Shown here piece by piece: positions 25,239 through 33,244 of a stretch of 46,719 nt of DNA. This DNA is from Planctomycetota bacterium. Lineage in GTDB: Bacteria > Planctomycetota > Phycisphaerae > UBA1845 > UTPLA1. The stretch covers positions 1 through 46,719 of the forward strand of contig QEVG01000037.1 in the NCBI GenBank assembly GCA_003576905.1, read 5' to 3'. Made by a program: the position numbers and the translations under genes. Each line of letters opens with the position of its first letter. Position 1 is the stretch's first letter. Under the pieces are notes generated by a model. That model saw only the letters and a list, made by a program, of their open reading frames with translations. It was not told the DNA's origin and did no database searches.

Positions 25239-26969
25239 CTATGGGGCATACGTGAAGTTCACGTGGTTGACGCCGTGGCAGGTTAGCGTGCAGCTCCCGC
25301 TGAAGTTGCCGGTGTCATTGTAGAACCTCTGGCCGCCCACGATGGTGAAGTCGAAATTGATGAGGTGGTCGTGCCGGGCGGGGCTGCCGGTCACTCCGTG
25401 GGGGGCGTGGCAGGCGCTGCACGGCGAGCGCGCGTCGACGATGTGCAGGCGATGGAAGCGGAAGCTCTCGTCGTTCAGGATCGAGTTTCGGTCGTGGCAC
25501 TGATAGCACAGGGCATAGGCCTGGGCCGTCTCGATGGTAAAGTCCGCCGTTTCATAGTTGGCGTTCAGCAGGAAGTCGAAGCGCGAGCCGTGCGGGCCGT
25601 TGGGGCCAAGGCCGCCAAGCTGGCGCGCGTCGGGGTTGTTGTGGCAGTCCTGACAACTGATGAGCGTGCGCGAGCGCTGTTCGGGCAGGAGGCTCGGCAC
25701 TTCGTTTCCGCCGCGGCTGGGGACGATCACCGGGTGGGCTGACGCGGCCGAAGCCTGCAACTCGCGGCGGATGTTTCCGATCGCGTCGCGCTGACGGATG
25801 ATCCGCCCCTCGACGGGAACGGGGTTGTCGGCATGGCACTTGAAGCACACTTCGTACTCAAAGCGGGCGCGGTCGACGAACGTGCCGGCGGCATTGATTC
25901 CTGACACGAACTCCATCGCCGGGGGGATGAGGTTTCCGCGATCGGCAAACTGGCGCGACGCGCCGAGGGGGTTCTCGCGGACGGCATGCGGGTTGTGGCA
26001 GTCGACGCAATCGACATGGGGTCGCATCGTCAAGGGGTCTTCGGCCGGGTCATGGCGGTCAAACAGGCGCTCGACGCGGTGGCCGCTGCGCTGGTTGGCG
26101 ACGCTGGAAAGGTCCCGCCCGGAAAGGCCGCCGTGGCAATCCATGCACAGGTCGTAGGATCGGCCGCGGAGCAGCCGCTCGGGGTGGTTCGCGTTGTGCG
26201 CGACGTGGCACGTGGTGCAGGCGGCGTCGGCCATTGAGCCGAAGGCGATCTGCTGGCCGTTGGTGACGGTCGGCGGGACATTCCGGGGTGAAAGGGCGTG
26301 CGCGCTGCGTGGCCAGCCGTCCATCTTGTGGCAGGTATTGCAGAGGGCGCCCTGGCGATCGGTGATGCGCAGGAAGTTGCCGAGCTCGTTGTTGTGCGGG
26401 TCGTGGCAGGCGATGCACTCCAGCTCGCCACGCTCGCCGAGCTTGATGCGATCGCTGACGAGGTCGGGCGAGCGCAGCTGCGGGTCGCGGTTGGAGAGCT
26501 GGCGGTCGTAACGGAAGCCGATCGGGTGGTCGTCGGAGAGATCGTTGGTGAGGTTGCTCGGGCCGGTGGGCATGAAGGGCTGATTCATCGCGATCGGGTC
26601 GGTCATCGGGCGGCTGAGGACAAGCCCCAGGGCGATGCTGCCGTCGTGGCACGAGAGACACATCTTGCTCGGCCCGCCGGGCTGATCGATGCGGGCGTCG
26701 GTCGTGCTGCTGGAATAGATGCGATAGTAGGTCGTGGGGTTGTAGCGGTTCCAGAGCGGGGCCTGCGGGTCGGCGTTGTGGGGGGCGTGGCAGAAGATGC
26801 AGACTTCACTTTCGTTGGCGGCGCGGACGGAGCCACGCCCGGACGTGGAAAGATTGTGCGGGCTTAGGACGACGCTTTCATCTCCGCGGGCCGCGCAGGC
26901 TGCGAGGAGCAGAACGGCGGCGGATGGGCCGGCGCAGCGGGTCAATCGGTACGTGTTCATTATGCCCAT
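25239..26969 (-). CDS. Dodecaheme c-type cytochrome lipoprotein (outer-membrane conduit candidate)
   Basis: This protein of up to 576 residues carries eleven CxxCH motifs and a twelfth, non-canonical CX3CH (SCTLTCHG) close to the C-terminus. Several sites are doubled CxxCHxxH types (CHAPHN, CHDPHN, CHNPH). A lipobox LLAAC at C25 predicts a lipoprotein, and no other transmembrane segment is seen. ATG at 26969 overlaps the stop of the NHL gene by one base; ATG at 26960 is also possible. It is the third gene of a coupled run: barrel, NHL lipoprotein, this cytochrome. By analogy with porin-cytochrome conduits it may sit in or against the barrel and carry electrons across the outer membrane. No catalytic domain is evident. 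Confidence 0.85.
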   Translation of the reverse strand: MGIMNTYRLTRCAGPSAAVLLLAACAARGDESVVLSPHNLSTSGRGSVRAANESEVCIFCHAPHNADPQAPLWNRYNPTTYYRIYSSSTTDARIDQPGGPSKMCLSCHDGSIALGLVLSRPMTDPIAMNQPFMPTGPSNLTNDLSDDHPIGFRYDRQLSNRDPQLRSPDLVSDRIKLGERGELECIACHDPHNNELGNFLRITDRQGALCNTCHKMDGWPRSAHALSPRNVPPTVTNGQQIAFGSMADAACTTCHVAHNANHPERLLRGRSYDLCMDCHGGLSGRDLSSVANQRSGHRVERLFDRHDPAEDPLTMRPHVDCVDCHNPHAVRENPLGASRQFADRGNLIPPAMEFVSGINAAGTFVDRARFEYEVCFKCHADNPVPVEGRIIRQRDAIGNIRRELQASAASAHPVIVPSRGGNEVPSLLPEQRSRTLISCQDCHNNPDARQLGGLGPNGPHGSRFDFLLNANYETADFTIETAQAYALCYQCHDRNSILNDESFRFHRLHIVDARSPCSACHAPHGVTGSPARHDHLINFDFTIVGGQRFYNDTGNFSGSCTLTCHGVNHVNFTYAP

Positions 26970-28030
26970 CAGGGTACATTCTCCGGGAGATATTGAAACA
27001 CCTGAACGCGGCGGTTGTAAGTATCCGCGATCCAGATTCGGTCCTGCACGTCGATGGTGATGCCGGAGGGCAGGTAGAACTCTCCGGGCTTTCGGCCTTC
27101 CTGGCCCCAGGCCATGAGCAGGCGGCCATCGGCGTCGAAGATCTGCACGTTTTCGAACTGGCTGTCGAGTACGTAGATGTGTCCTTCGCTGTCGACGGCG
27201 ACATCGCGGGGGAGGGCAAAATCTCCGGCGGCGTCGCCTTTTTTTCCAAAGGCCCGCTTGAATGCGCCGGATGCGTCGAAGATCTGGACCCGGAAATTCA
27301 TGGAGTCGGCGATGACGAGTCCGACGGCGTCGCTCCAGGTCATTCCCGCCGGGAAGTTGAATTCGCCGTCGCCGCTTCCGCGCTGACCGAACCGGCGCAG
27401 CTCGCGGCCGTCGAGGGAAAATACGATGCAGGCGTGCAGGGCGGCATCGAGAACATAGAGTTCGGAGGCCTCTTCGTTCCAGGCGAGGGCGGTTGGGCGT
27501 TTGAGCGATCCTTCGCCGATGGTTCGCGCGAGCGCGCCGCCGGTGTCGAACAGGAGGACGGCGGCGCGCTTGCTGTCGGAGACGATGAGTTTTTCGCCGA
27601 CGAGCAGGACATCGGAGGGCCAGTCGAGAGGCCTTGCGCCGGCGCGATCGATCGCGCGGAAGTCGCGGGACTGCATGTCGAGGATGTAGACGGCGTGATT
27701 CTGGCCATCGGCAACGAAGACCCGATCGCCGCGGGCGGCGACGGCGGTGGGCGTGGAGAATCCGATGGTCGGTTCGGGCCCGGCGATAAGGGCCCTCAGG
27801 CCGCCGAAGGGCCTGGGCTTTCCGAGGCTTGCCTCACCGGTGAGTTCGCCGACGTGGCGAATGCGGGCGGTGTCCGGGGGCTTGGGCCAGCGCAGCGGCG
27901 ACAGGCCGGCATCGAGAATCGGCCGGAGCGGCTGCTGGCAGGAGGCGGCAAGAGCGGCGCAGGCGAGCAGGGCGGCTCGTCCGAGGGACGTTAAGGCAGC
28001 GCGCCGGGCTGTGCGTATGCGAAGCTTCAT
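26969..28030 (-). CDS. Six-bladed NHL beta-propeller lipoprotein
   Basis: This 353-residue protein has a lipobox LAASC (C31) and then six NHL blades, of which the last three are clear (FPAGMTWSDAVGLVIADSMN; LPRDVAVDSEGHIYVLDSQ; LPSGITIDVQDRIWIADTYN). NHL propellers are scaffolds for protein, ligand or glycan contact, and NHL-repeat genes occur in several porin-cytochrome gene clusters. It overlaps the barrel gene by four bases and the dodecaheme gene by one, so its product is probably made in step with both. A structural role in the outer-membrane complex is inferred. No heme site is present, unlike its relative fused to an octaheme domain at 31193-33202. Confidence 0.88.
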   Translation of the reverse strand: MKLRIRTARRAALTSLGRAALLACAALAASCQQPLRPILDAGLSPLRWPKPPDTARIRHVGELTGEASLGKPRPFGGLRALIAGPEPTIGFSTPTAVAARGDRVFVADGQNHAVYILDMQSRDFRAIDRAGARPLDWPSDVLLVGEKLIVSDSKRAAVLLFDTGGALARTIGEGSLKRPTALAWNEEASELYVLDAALHACIVFSLDGRELRRFGQRGSGDGEFNFPAGMTWSDAVGLVIADSMNFRVQIFDASGAFKRAFGKKGDAAGDFALPRDVAVDSEGHIYVLDSQFENVQIFDADGRLLMAWGQEGRKPGEFYLPSGITIDVQDRIWIADTYNRRVQVFQYLPENVP

Positions 28031-30183
28031 CCGCGGGGCTTCCCGATAATGGGGATTTCCCGGCGCACCTTGAGCCAGAGCGCCATGGAGTGATCCGTGG
28101 AGGACGGCAGATCGAGCATATCGTACTCGGCCTCGACGAGGATGGTGAAGAGCCCGATCCGGTAGGCAATCGAGGTCGTCAGGTCGACGCCGTGCGTCTC
28201 GCCGAAGAGCGAGTCGTTCTGAAAGCGGTAGAGGGCCGAGGAGTTCGCTTCGAGATTGCGGCCAAAGATGTACCGGTGGGTCAGGCCCAGGTCGACAAGG
28301 GTCGTGTAGCGTTCCTCGATGTATTCCTCGTAATCCTCTCCGGTGAAGCGAAAGTACGACGCGGCGGCGCGTCCGCTGAGCTGGTGCTTTTCATTCTGAA
28401 GGACGATGACATCGCCGTTGGCATGCACGGCGTGGTAGGGGTCGATGGAGTCGTCGTTGTATTCGTATTCGGGTCCCGCGGACCAGCGGGGCTGTCGATA
28501 GGTGAAGCCGATGCGTTGGCGATTGATGTTTCGGTCGTTGTAATAGAAGAACTCCTGTGGATCGATTTTCTCGTCCTGCCAGCTCATCGCGTAGTAGGGC
28601 GTCAGGCCCATGTCGAAGTCCTGCTGCACGCGAAGGTCGATTCGGTCGCGCGTTACCTCGAAATTGTCGAAGACGCGGTAGGTGTAGCTGACGAGGACGG
28701 TCTGACGGTCGATGATGAGCCCGGTCGGGATGCGCTGGAGGGCGGTATACCCGTTGTTTCGAAAGACGCGGTAATCGAGTCCTTCGCGGTAGATGCGGAC
28801 GCCGTTGGGGTCTCGAACGATGATGCTGAGCCGGTTGACGTCGCGCTGCACGAGGTAGGACGGAAGCGGATCCCGGAAGGTGACGGCCTCGTCGAGAACG
28901 ACGCCGTTTTCCTTGCCCTGGTCGGCGCGGCTGTTCGAGTGGATGTAGGAGAGATTCGAGGAGAAGCGGCCGAGGCGGTTGGGCTTGCTCAGGGAGAAAT
29001 TGGTGAGACCGCCCCACTCGGTGAAGTCGGCGTTCTCGTTGGAGTCCTGATTAAAGGCATACAGTCCGGCGGTGCTGGTGAGCAGGTCCTTGAACTGGTG
29101 GGTGACGCCCCAGTCGCCGCGGTAGGTGTCGGTGTCGAGCTCGAAGTATTTTTCCTTGAGGTACTGCGCCTTGTAGGTCGTGAAGAGCGCGTCGGTGTGC
29201 TGGAGGCGAAGCTGCGGCGTGAAATCGAGAATGTCGCGGGCGATGTCGCCGGTTTCTTCCTCAAGACGGAAGTAGGTGTCGAGGCGGCTTCGCTTGTCCC
29301 GGCCGAACTGGATGGTGTCGGTCAGGGCGAAGTAGTTTCGCGTGGTGTCGAAGCGTTCGAGGGTGCCGCTGTACCGGTCGCTGCGGCGCTCGTACTCGTA
29401 TTCGAGATTCAGGTAGTGATCGTCGGTCGGCTGCCAGGTGGCCTCGTAGGCGAGGGTGTCTTCTCCCTGTTCCTCCTTGTCGTCGAGATACCACGATCCG
29501 CCGCTTTCCAGCTCATCATAGAGATGGTCGAAGGTAAGGCGCATCGGAAGCTTCGGGTCGTTGTAGAAGAGGCCCGCTCCGTATTTTTCGCGGTTTCGCT
29601 GCATGCTCGGCAGGAACGGCCGGGGCACGCGATCATCCAGCTTGGAGGCGTAACCGGTGGCTGAGACCTTGCCCGCCGGGAACGCCTGCATGCGGAGGTC
29701 GTATTCAAAGATCTCGCCGTCGGGCGATTCGGATTTGTCGAAGAAGAGTCCGGAACCGGTCTCGGTGTAGCGTTCCTGCGAGAGGCCGCCGCGGATCATC
29801 GCGTCGTAACGGAGGACATTGTCATCGATGATGCTTCCGCGGGTCTCCAGTCCCAGCGTTTCCTCGAATCGGTATTCCTTGTTGGTCTGGGAGAACCTGG
29901 GGCGATTGGCCCCAAGGCGATCGGTGCGAACCGTTCGGCGCTGGAGGGCCATATCGAAGCCGAGGTCGGCGGTCATTTCTTCGATGTCGATAATGCCGCG
30001 CCTGCGGGACGGCGCGGCGGCATCCAGCGAGAGCGGGTTGTCGGCATCGTCGACAGGGGATGAGTCGGGTGCGCTTTCGACGGGCTGGGTGGTCGCCGCG
30101 GAAGTCGGTTCCTGTGCAGGCGCCCTGTGCATGCCGATTGGGCCGACCAGGACGGCGAAGATAATGAGCGGCGTTATCCTCAT
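28027..30183 (-). CDS. Outer-membrane beta-barrel, porin of a putative porin-cytochrome conduit
   Basis: This 718-residue protein has a signal peptide ending in RAPAQ and a linker rich in Ser, Pro and Asp. After residue 90 it shows alternating aromatic strands with acidic loops throughout (for example LAYEATWQPTDDHYLNLEYE, YALTHR-like turns, GFTYRQPRWSAGPEYEYND), as in large barrels. Length is close to that of MtrB/PioB-type porins (about 700). A segment about two-thirds along (NGVRIYREGLDYRVFRNNG, then IIDRQTVLVSYTY) looks like a small soluble insert. The CxxC of MtrB is missing and the C-terminal residue is not aromatic. It starts the coupled trio with the NHL and dodecaheme genes. Similarity to MtrB is architectural, not proven. 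Confidence 0.75.
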   Translation of the reverse strand: MRITPLIIFAVLVGPIGMHRAPAQEPTSAATTQPVESAPDSSPVDDADNPLSLDAAAPSRRRGIIDIEEMTADLGFDMALQRRTVRTDRLGANRPRFSQTNKEYRFEETLGLETRGSIIDDNVLRYDAMIRGGLSQERYTETGSGLFFDKSESPDGEIFEYDLRMQAFPAGKVSATGYASKLDDRVPRPFLPSMQRNREKYGAGLFYNDPKLPMRLTFDHLYDELESGGSWYLDDKEEQGEDTLAYEATWQPTDDHYLNLEYEYERRSDRYSGTLERFDTTRNYFALTDTIQFGRDKRSRLDTYFRLEEETGDIARDILDFTPQLRLQHTDALFTTYKAQYLKEKYFELDTDTYRGDWGVTHQFKDLLTSTAGLYAFNQDSNENADFTEWGGLTNFSLSKPNRLGRFSSNLSYIHSNSRADQGKENGVVLDEAVTFRDPLPSYLVQRDVNRLSIIVRDPNGVRIYREGLDYRVFRNNGYTALQRIPTGLIIDRQTVLVSYTYRVFDNFEVTRDRIDLRVQQDFDMGLTPYYAMSWQDEKIDPQEFFYYNDRNINRQRIGFTYRQPRWSAGPEYEYNDDSIDPYHAVHANGDVIVLQNEKHQLSGRAAASYFRFTGEDYEEYIEERYTTLVDLGLTHRYIFGRNLEANSSALYRFQNDSLFGETHGVDLTTSIAYRIGLFTILVEAEYDMLDLPSSTDHSMALWLKVRREIPIIGKPRG

Positions 30184-30367
30184 GCGCGACCAGCGGGCCT
30201 CTAACAGATGGGCGGCGAATTCGATCCTGCAAAGTATGGCCTTACGGCGCAGCCTGTCCAGCGCTCGCAGGACGGAGCGGCGCCGCTTCGAGCCTCAGGT
30301 TGAGCGGATACACCCGACGCGCCCTCATTGCTGAAAACCAGGACCGCGCGGACAATGCACTCGACGC

Positions 30368-30396
30368 TTAACAGCGGCGCGGGGCCGTGGTATAGT
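30368..30396 (+). promoter_or_regulatory. Strong candidate sigma-70 promoter for the tetraheme gene
   Basis: TTAACA (30368-30373) and TATAGT (30391-30396) have an ideal 17-nt spacer in the divergent region between the barrel and tetraheme genes. The predicted start site near 30403 leaves almost no leader before ATG 30406 and about 18 nt before ATG 30421. Confidence 0.45.
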
Positions 30397-30405
30397 CGCG
30401 GCCTC

Positions 30406-31161
30406 ATGCATCCGACCAGAATGAATGATCCGCCCTTTGCAAGTTCGGGGCCGCGTCGTGCGGAACGCGGCCTGCGATTCTACCGTCGGGCTGCGGTTCG
30501 TGCCGCTCTGGCGGCGGTGCCGCTGGTCGTGACTGCGGCATTTCTCCCCTCTTGTGCGGAAAACACCGCATCGACAGGCGAATCGGGCGAGCCGTCCGAG
30601 ACGGCCGGCCCGAGCAAGTTGGCGGCGGTCGCGGAGATCCAGGATCTTCTGGCGCGGGGCATCGTGGGCAGCGCGCACGATTTCACGCAGGCCGGAGGCG
30701 ATCCGCTCGATCTGTGCACACCGTGCCATACGCCGCATATCGCCGCGGCCCGGGCGCCGCTGCTTGACAAGCGTCCGCAGACGCTGGTGGCCCTTCGGCC
30801 CTACCAGGCGCTGGGGGTGGTGCTGGATGACAGTTCGCTGCTGTGCCTGAGCTGTCACGATGGTGTCATCGCCAGCGACGTGTTCAGCTTTGCGCACGCC
30901 ACGACGACACCGGGCAGGCTGGGGACCTCCTGGATCGGCCCCGGGACGCTCCAGAGCCATCCGGTGGGCGTGGCGTATCCGCTGGCCGATCCGAAATATG
31001 TTCCCATCGCCGGCGTGAAGGGGGAATCTCGCATTCCGCTGCCCGGCGGCCGGGTACAGTGCATCTCCTGTCACGATCCTCACAACACGCATCGGCATCG
31101 CGGGATGCTGGTGAGCACGAACGAGGGCAGCCGGCTGTGTCTATCGTGCCATCGCATCTGA
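30406..31161 (+). CDS. Tetraheme c-type cytochrome lipoprotein
   Basis: This protein (251 residues from ATG 30406) has an arginine-rich N-terminus, a hydrophobic signal (ALAAVPLVVTAAFL) and a cysteine in LPSCAEN, so it is probably a lipoprotein. Four canonical heme sites follow: CTPCHTPH, CLSCHDGV, CISCHDPHN and CLSCH two residues from the end. The doubled-CxxCH style matches the dodecaheme cytochrome. It diverges from the barrel operon and lies 31 nt before the NHL-octaheme fusion gene. A role as an electron carrier near the outer membrane is inferred. The start is uncertain: the candidate promoter would make ATG 30406 leaderless or favour ATG 30421, and neither has a clear ribosome-binding site. 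Confidence 0.82.
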   Translation: MHPTRMNDPPFASSGPRRAERGLRFYRRAAVRAALAAVPLVVTAAFLPSCAENTASTGESGEPSETAGPSKLAAVAEIQDLLARGIVGSAHDFTQAGGDPLDLCTPCHTPHIAAARAPLLDKRPQTLVALRPYQALGVVLDDSSLLCLSCHDGVIASDVFSFAHATTTPGRLGTSWIGPGTLQSHPVGVAYPLADPKYVPIAGVKGESRIPLPGGRVQCISCHDPHNTHRHRGMLVSTNEGSRLCLSCHRI

Positions 31162-31192
31162 CCGCGTCGGACCAACCGAGACCAGGATTGGG

Positions 31193-33202
31193 ATGAATTC
31201 CCCCTGCAAAAGAGAAACACACATCGAGTGTGGCGCGAGGCCGCTCGCGGTTTCAGTCCGCGCCGCGGTTGTGGCCCTGTGCGCGCTGGTCATTGTCGCG
31301 GGCTGCGTGACGACGAGCGGAGGATTTCGCGCCGCGCGGCGGCAGGATGTTTACCCGCCCTCGCCGCAGACGCCGCGCGTGGTTTCGCTGGGGAATCTGC
31401 GCAGCGGGGCGGCGCCCAGCGCCGCCGAAGTTCAGGTGGCCATGTTTCTTTTCGGCGAGGAGCCGGATGCGCCGCTTGCGTTCATCCGCCCGCTGTCCGT
31501 GGGACTGGCGGCGTCGGGAGTGCTTGTCTGCGACGCGGCGCTGGGGGCCGTGCTGCGGTGGGACACAGAGGAGCGGGACCTCGGGCCGCTCGCGCTGGCC
31601 GAACGGCCTGCGCGGCCGGTCGCAGCCGCGCTCGCGCCCGGAGGCGACCTGCTGATTGCCGACGCGAAGGCGGCGGCGGTTCTTCGCTACGACGCGGGCG
31701 GCGGGGTCGTCCGGCGCTATGCGCTTCCGCCCGATTCGTTCCGCCCGGCGGGGTTTGCATGCGTGGGCGATACGCTGTGGGTGACGAATGCGGCGGCTCA
31801 CCGGATCGAAGTTTTCAACGCGGCGAGCGGCGCGCATGTGCGCAGCATCGGCCGGCGCGGGCGGAAGTCGGGTGAGTTCGGGTCGCCGCTGGGAATGGCT
31901 CTCACACCGGACGGCCTGGTCTGCGTGGTAGACATGCTCAATTGCCGCGTGCAGGTGTTCGACGGGTCGGGCACGCATGTGCGGAACATCGGCGGGCCGG
32001 GGGACCTGATTGGCACCTTCGGCCGGCCCAAGGATGTGGCCGTCGGTCCGGATGGCACGGTGTTTGTGACGGACGCGGCGAGCCAGCGCGTCCATGTGTT
32101 TGACGATCGGGGGCGGCCGCTCATGGCCTTTGGTGAGCCTTCCGATGGGATCGGCGCGTTATCCGTGCCGGGTGGAATCTGCATTTCGTCCACCTGCCCG
32201 GTCGATGCGGGTTCGATGCCTGTGGGTTTTCGACCCGCGTACTATGTCCTTGTGGCCGAGCAGCTGATGCGGCCGGGGGTGCGCGTGTATGCCTGGGGAG
32301 AAGGGGCGGAAGGCACGGCCGCGGGAGGCGAGAGGGCTGATGCGAAAGGATTCGCGGAGGGCGTCATCAATCCGCACTGGTCGGCGGCACAGTGCGGGAC
32401 TTGCCACGTCATGCAGGGCGGCAAGACCGTGCGCCTTGTGTCGGCGTCGGTAGACCAGGGATGTCTTTCGTGTCACGACGGGAAGAAGGCCCGGATGGAA
32501 GCGCACCCGGTAGGGCGGCTCGCGGTGGCGAAGGACATTGAAGTGCCGGGCGGCTGGCCGCTGGTGGAGGGACGGCTGGGTTGTCTGACGTGTCATGACA
32601 TTCGGCGGCATTGCGACGCACCGGAGCGGCGGCCGCCGGTCAACGCGGCGATGCTTCGCTCGTTTGAGCCTGAGGAGCCGCTTCATTTCTGTCGGCAGTG
32701 TCATAAGGCGGACGCGTCGTGGCGGATGAGCCCACATGAAAACGTCGATGGTTCGGGGCGGATCGTGGAGAATTCGTGCCGGTTCTGCCATGCGCAGACG
32801 CCACAGGTGGCATCGGCGCGAAGCGGGCAGGCGAAGCTGTATGCCGAGGGGTCACAGCTCTGCCTGACCTGTCATACGCGGCATTGGGACGTGTCACCGC
32901 GCGGACACGTGGATCGGCCGGTGACGCCGGAGATCCGCCGGGCCATGGTTGCGCGGGAACTGGCGGGCGGGCGATCCGGTGACGCGCCCTCGGTCGTTTT
33001 CAGCGCCGATCTGGACCGCGAGCCGGCGCTTCTTCCGCTGGCGCGGGGCGAAGTGACCTGCTACACCTGTCACAATCCGCACGAGCCGGGGCTGTTTCCG
33101 GCGGGCTCGCCGCAGGGGGCCGTCTCGACCCTGCCGGAAGACGCCCACGCCGCGCTGCGCGTCCGCAGCATGGACCTGTGCATCACGTGTCACGCGAAGT
33201 GA
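31193..33202 (+). CDS. NHL beta-propeller-octaheme cytochrome fusion lipoprotein
   Basis: This 669-residue protein joins two modules. After a signal with lipobox VAGC (C38) comes an NHL propeller (about residues 85-370; clearest blades SPLGMALTPDGLVCVVDMLN and RPKDVAVGPDGTVFVTDAAS). After a spacer of about 25 residues comes a domain with eight CxxCH motifs starting at C401, 424, 464, 500, 529, 557, 623 and 663. The last heme site lies three residues from the end. The propeller is of the same type as the separate NHL lipoprotein at 26969-28030, so this gene looks like a fused counterpart of the NHL plus cytochrome pair in the divergent operon. It probably attaches to a membrane surface and passes electrons while the propeller contacts a partner. 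I do not know a named family. Confidence 0.85.
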   Translation: MNSPCKRETHIECGARPLAVSVRAAVVALCALVIVAGCVTTSGGFRAARRQDVYPPSPQTPRVVSLGNLRSGAAPSAAEVQVAMFLFGEEPDAPLAFIRPLSVGLAASGVLVCDAALGAVLRWDTEERDLGPLALAERPARPVAAALAPGGDLLIADAKAAAVLRYDAGGGVVRRYALPPDSFRPAGFACVGDTLWVTNAAAHRIEVFNAASGAHVRSIGRRGRKSGEFGSPLGMALTPDGLVCVVDMLNCRVQVFDGSGTHVRNIGGPGDLIGTFGRPKDVAVGPDGTVFVTDAASQRVHVFDDRGRPLMAFGEPSDGIGALSVPGGICISSTCPVDAGSMPVGFRPAYYVLVAEQLMRPGVRVYAWGEGAEGTAAGGERADAKGFAEGVINPHWSAAQCGTCHVMQGGKTVRLVSASVDQGCLSCHDGKKARMEAHPVGRLAVAKDIEVPGGWPLVEGRLGCLTCHDIRRHCDAPERRPPVNAAMLRSFEPEEPLHFCRQCHKADASWRMSPHENVDGSGRIVENSCRFCHAQTPQVASARSGQAKLYAEGSQLCLTCHTRHWDVSPRGHVDRPVTPEIRRAMVARELAGGRSGDAPSVVFSADLDREPALLPLARGEVTCYTCHNPHEPGLFPAGSPQGAVSTLPEDAHAALRVRSMDLCITCHAK

Positions 33203-33244
33203 GCGCGTGCCGCGGGCGGCGCTCTTCGCGCACTCCCGAATCGG

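Noticed and set aside
33201-33224. Shared terminator between convergent cytochrome genes (GAGCGC with GCGCTC)
   Set aside because: The 6-bp stem with 12-nt loop is too weak to call.
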